From NCBI RefSeq assembly GCF_900269665.1, contig NZ_LT985361.1, forward strand, positions 1,427,374-1,491,373: a stretch of DNA of 64,000 bases, given 5' to 3'. Of this stretch, positions 61,682 to 64,000 are shown one piece after another; within the stretch, counting starts at the first letter, position 1, and the number at the start of each line of letters is the position of its first letter. The notes beneath the pieces are model-generated. The model saw only the letters and a program-made list of their open reading frames with translations. It searched no databases and was not told the DNA's origin. The DNA comes from Nocardia suismassiliense (GTDB lineage Bacteria > Actinomycetota > Actinomycetes > Mycobacteriales > Mycobacteriaceae). The position numbers and the translations under genes are program-made.

Positions 61682-63235
61682 CTACCTCACTCGCTTCTGC
61701 AGCAGCGGCACCAGCTTGTCGAGTAGCCCCTTCTCCGAGCCGGCACCCCAATTACGGAATGCGGCTACGGCTTCGGCATCGTCGAGCGGGATCACGGTGG
61801 CCCGAGTACCGGCGACCTGATAAGGCAGGCCACGCAGCCCGCCGCTGCCTGCGTCCTCGTCGGTCCGTACCGCAAGCACGAAGCTGTCGGCGTTTACCTC
61901 GAGCGAATCCGCATTGGGCAGCACACGCAGCGACTCGTCACCCTGTTTGGGATAGTTCAGGTTGTAGACGAAACCCAAATCTTCCAGGAACTTTGTCTGC
62001 GCGGAGCCGCCCAGGTAGATAGAAACTTGTTTATTCCGTGGCACATCCACCACGGTGATGGTCTTGCCGCGGAATGCCGGATTGGTGGCCCGAGCCTGTT
62101 CGATCGACGGCAACGAACTCACCGCGACGGTGGAACCGGCCGAGACCGTACCGGTGGCGGCATTCGTATTGGCGGAGTCGTTTCCGCCCAGCGTCCAGAT
62201 CCCGAGGCCTACGGCCAGGGCGACGACGACGGCACCGACACCTGCGCCGACGAACCACCGTTTGCGAGAACTGGGCGGTGCGGACACCAATGCCTGAGGA
62301 CCCGAAACCGCTACGCGCGGATCGGTATTCGGCCGCGGATCGAAGACCTGGATGGGATAGGTCGGCGAGGTGTTCGTGGGGGCGGGGTTGTACCCGGGGG
62401 TGAGCGCGCTCGCGGCCGCGTCGGTGAATTCGCGGCACGTGTTGTACCGGTCGGTGGGGTCTTTCGCCAGCGCCTTGGCGAAGACGTGGTCGATGGCGGG
62501 CGGTAGACCGGGGTCGACGGCGGTGGCCAGCGGGGGTGGCTCGTGCAGGTGGCCCATCATGACCAGCGCGGGTTGCGTTGCCGGGTAAGGGTTTCGGCCG
62601 GTGAGCAGTTTGAAGAAGGCGCAGGCGAGGCTGTAGATGTCGGCACGATGGTCGAGGTGGCCGCCGACCAGCTGTTCGGGTGGGGCGTAGGCGATGGTGG
62701 CGACGAAGCTGCCGGTCTGGGTGAGTTCGGTGGTGTCGTCGTTGGATTTGGCGACGCCGAAATCGGTGAGCAGGACGCGTTCTTCGTCACCCTCGGTGGA
62801 GGAGAGCAGGAAGTTGGCGGGTTTGACGTCGCGGTGCAGCAAGCCTTTTCGGTGCGCGTAGTCGAGGCCTTTGCCCACCTCGGTGGTGATGCGTAGTGCG
62901 CGTAGCGGATTCATCGAATGCCGGTCGCGGGTCAGTTCCGCGGAGGCGTCGGTGCCGTCGACGTACTGCATGGCGATCCACAGCCGGCCGTCTTCTTCGC
63001 CACGGTTGTAGACCGACACGATGTTCGGATGGTCGAGTCCGGCGGCGAGATTGGCTTCGCGCTCGAAGCGAGTGCGGAACTCGTGGTCGTTGCTGAGTTC
63101 GCCGCTGAGCACCTTCAGCGCGTCCATCCGCGGCAGGCTGGGATGTTTGGCCAGGTAAACGGTGCCCATGCCGCCCGCACCGAGCACGCCCTGGATGCGG
63201 TACCCGCCCACGATGGTGCCGGGGCTTATCGCCAT
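61682..63235 (-). CDS. Receptor-type Ser/Thr protein kinase (PknB-like)
   Basis: 517 residues from the ATG at 63235 (RBS AGGAG). The kinase domain (about 10-275) is complete: GAGGMGTVYLAK loop at 19-30, Lys41, catalytic Asp136 in HRDVKPAN, Asp158 in DFG, and APPEQL. A juxtamembrane Pro-rich linker precedes one transmembrane helix (about 338-358). The extracytoplasmic part (about 365-517) is not PASTA; it contains GKTITVVDVPRNKQVSIYL and is unfamiliar. It probably senses an envelope signal, perhaps through the flanking lipoproteins. Confidence 0.93.
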   Translation of the reverse strand: MAISPGTIVGGYRIQGVLGAGGMGTVYLAKHPSLPRMDALKVLSGELSNDHEFRTRFEREANLAAGLDHPNIVSVYNRGEEDGRLWIAMQYVDGTDASAELTRDRHSMNPLRALRITTEVGKGLDYAHRKGLLHRDVKPANFLLSSTEGDEERVLLTDFGVAKSNDDTTELTQTGSFVATIAYAPPEQLVGGHLDHRADIYSLACAFFKLLTGRNPYPATQPALVMMGHLHEPPPLATAVDPGLPPAIDHVFAKALAKDPTDRYNTCREFTDAAASALTPGYNPAPTNTSPTYPIQVFDPRPNTDPRVAVSGPQALVSAPPSSRKRWFVGAGVGAVVVALAVGLGIWTLGGNDSANTNAATGTVSAGSTVAVSSLPSIEQARATNPAFRGKTITVVDVPRNKQVSIYLGGSAQTKFLEDLGFVYNLNYPKQGDESLRVLPNADSLEVNADSFVLAVRTDEDAGSGGLRGLPYQVAGTRATVIPLDDAEAVAAFRNWGAGSEKGLLDKLVPLLQKRVR

Positions 63236-63311
63236 GATCCACAATCTCCTGAGTCGGTGCTCCCCACGCGGCAGCATACTGGACCGCTCGGGATGGGACG
63301 GCTGCGTGGCA

Positions 63312-64000
63312 TTACCGGCTGTTGGCGAAGATTGCGTACTGCGCGGCGGCGCGTTGGTGGACGTCGAGCAACTGGTTACCGGTGACGAATCCCGCGTATT
63401 GGCGGTAAGCGACGACGCAGGTGAATCGTTTCATCTCGAAGTTGAAGGCCTCCTGTCTGTGCTCGACGCAGGCCGAATCCGGCACATTCGGTGGTGCGGC
63501 GGCATCGTTCGCAACGGGAGCGGGAGTGAGCCTTTCGGCGACAATCTTTTTCGCCGCCGCCGCGTCGGGCGCGCGGGCCACGATTGTTCCGTCGGATACG
63601 GCGAAGCGGTCCGCGTTCATCGCGCTGAAACGCTGTTTCGCGACGCTCAAATCATCGGCGTACTGGACGATGCCGCGCAAATTGTAGAGCGCTTGCGTGC
63701 CTATCGCCGGTCGTTCGAATTTGTTCGGATTCAATGCGCGGCTCAGCAAATGATCCGGGTCCCATGGCAGCTGATAGGTCTCTTCTTCGGTGAGCGGCTT
63801 GAGCTGGTCCAGCACGGGAAGCTGGATGTCGTAGGTCTTTTCGGCGAGCGCCGTCAGTGCGGGCAGGTCCGGGCCGTTGGAGGAGACGAGCAGTGCGACG
63901 ACGTAAGGGCCGTGGGCCATGGTGGTGCGAAGGAATGGCGCATCCGGACGCCACTGTGCGCGGGCGGCCGGATACTTCGGCAGCGGCACCCGCTGGTTGT
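63312..64000 (-). CDS. Lipoprotein of the same paralogous family (copy 1, 5' part outside the window)
   Basis: The C-terminal 228 residues of a gene that runs off the right edge. The frame continues to position 64000 as NQRVPLPKYP, matching NERVPLAAYP of copy 3, so the true start lies outside. The paired Cys (SACVEH, FTCVVAYRQY) and the ending DVHQRAAAQYAIFANSR are conserved. It is upstream of the kinase gene on the same strand with a 76-bp gap. Confidence 0.88.
   Translation of the reverse strand, partial: NQRVPLPKYPAARAQWRPDAPFLRTTMAHGPYVVALLVSSNGPDLPALTALAEKTYDIQLPVLDQLKPLTEEETYQLPWDPDHLLSRALNPNKFERPAIGTQALYNLRGIVQYADDLSVAKQRFSAMNADRFAVSDGTIVARAPDAAAAKKIVAERLTPAPVANDAAAPPNVPDSACVEHRQEAFNFEMKRFTCVVAYRQYAGFVTGNQLLDVHQRAAAQYAIFANSR

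Overview
The window looks like a chromosomal segment of a mycolic-acid actinomycete, most likely Nocardia or a close relative. The basis is high GC, two type VII (ESX) secretion loci with EccA/B/C/D/E, mycosins, EspG and PE/PPE-like genes, an EspI-like protein, DUF4254, and the ribosomal-protein/rpoA/rplQ/truA block placed on the same side of an ESX-4-type locus as in Mycobacterium tuberculosis. No tRNA, rRNA, insertion sequence, prophage or CRISPR array was seen.

Layout. (1) 1-22.1 kb holds a large ESX locus. An accessory substrate/chaperone cluster comes first: proline-rich proteins, an EspG, an EspH-like/EspL-like YbaB pair, an EspC-like/EspA-like pair, a PE-like/PPE-like pair with a second EspG, and a WXG100 pair. 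The core follows: eccE(-), eccB(+), eccA(-), eccD-mycP-eccC(+). Genes meet repeatedly at 1- or 4-nt overlaps, which implies translational coupling. The mix resembles both ESX-1 (Esp proteins) and ESX-3 (PE/PPE-Esx-EspG, unsplit EccC). (2) 22.2-24.3 kb: GntR/UTRA regulator plus GNAT acetyltransferase, and a divergent DUF4254 gene. (3) 24.6-27.9 kb: a 1077-residue EspI-like protein with a repeat-rich proline/alanine tail and a MinD/ParA-type ATPase domain. A gene-free stretch with two large inverted repeats lies next to it. (4) 28.2-33.1 kb: infA-rpmJ-rpsM-rpsK-rpsD-rpoA-rplQ-truA. (5) 33.2-44.9 kb: Hsp20 gene with a CIRCE operator, LLM oxidoreductase, KgtP-like permease, response regulator/kinase/TAXI binding protein, CsoR regulator with its own operator, MTA phosphorylase, an epimerase, a hypothetical gene ending in a degenerate tandem repeat, an NmrA-like protein and an FMN reductase. 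(6) 45.1-58.7 kb: a second, ESX-4-type locus: eccE(-), eccB(+), potassium channel(-), mycP(-), eccD(-), eccC-Rv3446c-like(+), and two WXG100 genes(-). (7) 59.1-64.0 kb: a receptor Ser/Thr kinase flanked by three related lipoproteins, the last one cut by the window edge.

How it fits together. Both ESX loci carry a full membrane complex (EccB, C, D, E) plus mycosin and their own WXG100 pair. Only the first has EccA, EspG chaperones and PE/PPE-like substrates. The ESX-4 locus is interrupted by a potassium channel gene and is followed by the kinase/lipoprotein cluster, which may sense envelope state. The most interesting leads are the two-chaperone hybrid ESX locus, the kinase/lipoprotein cluster, CIRCE control of hsp20, the orphan TAXI protein in a two-component operon, and several strong inverted repeats at ESX promoters and in intergenic DNA.
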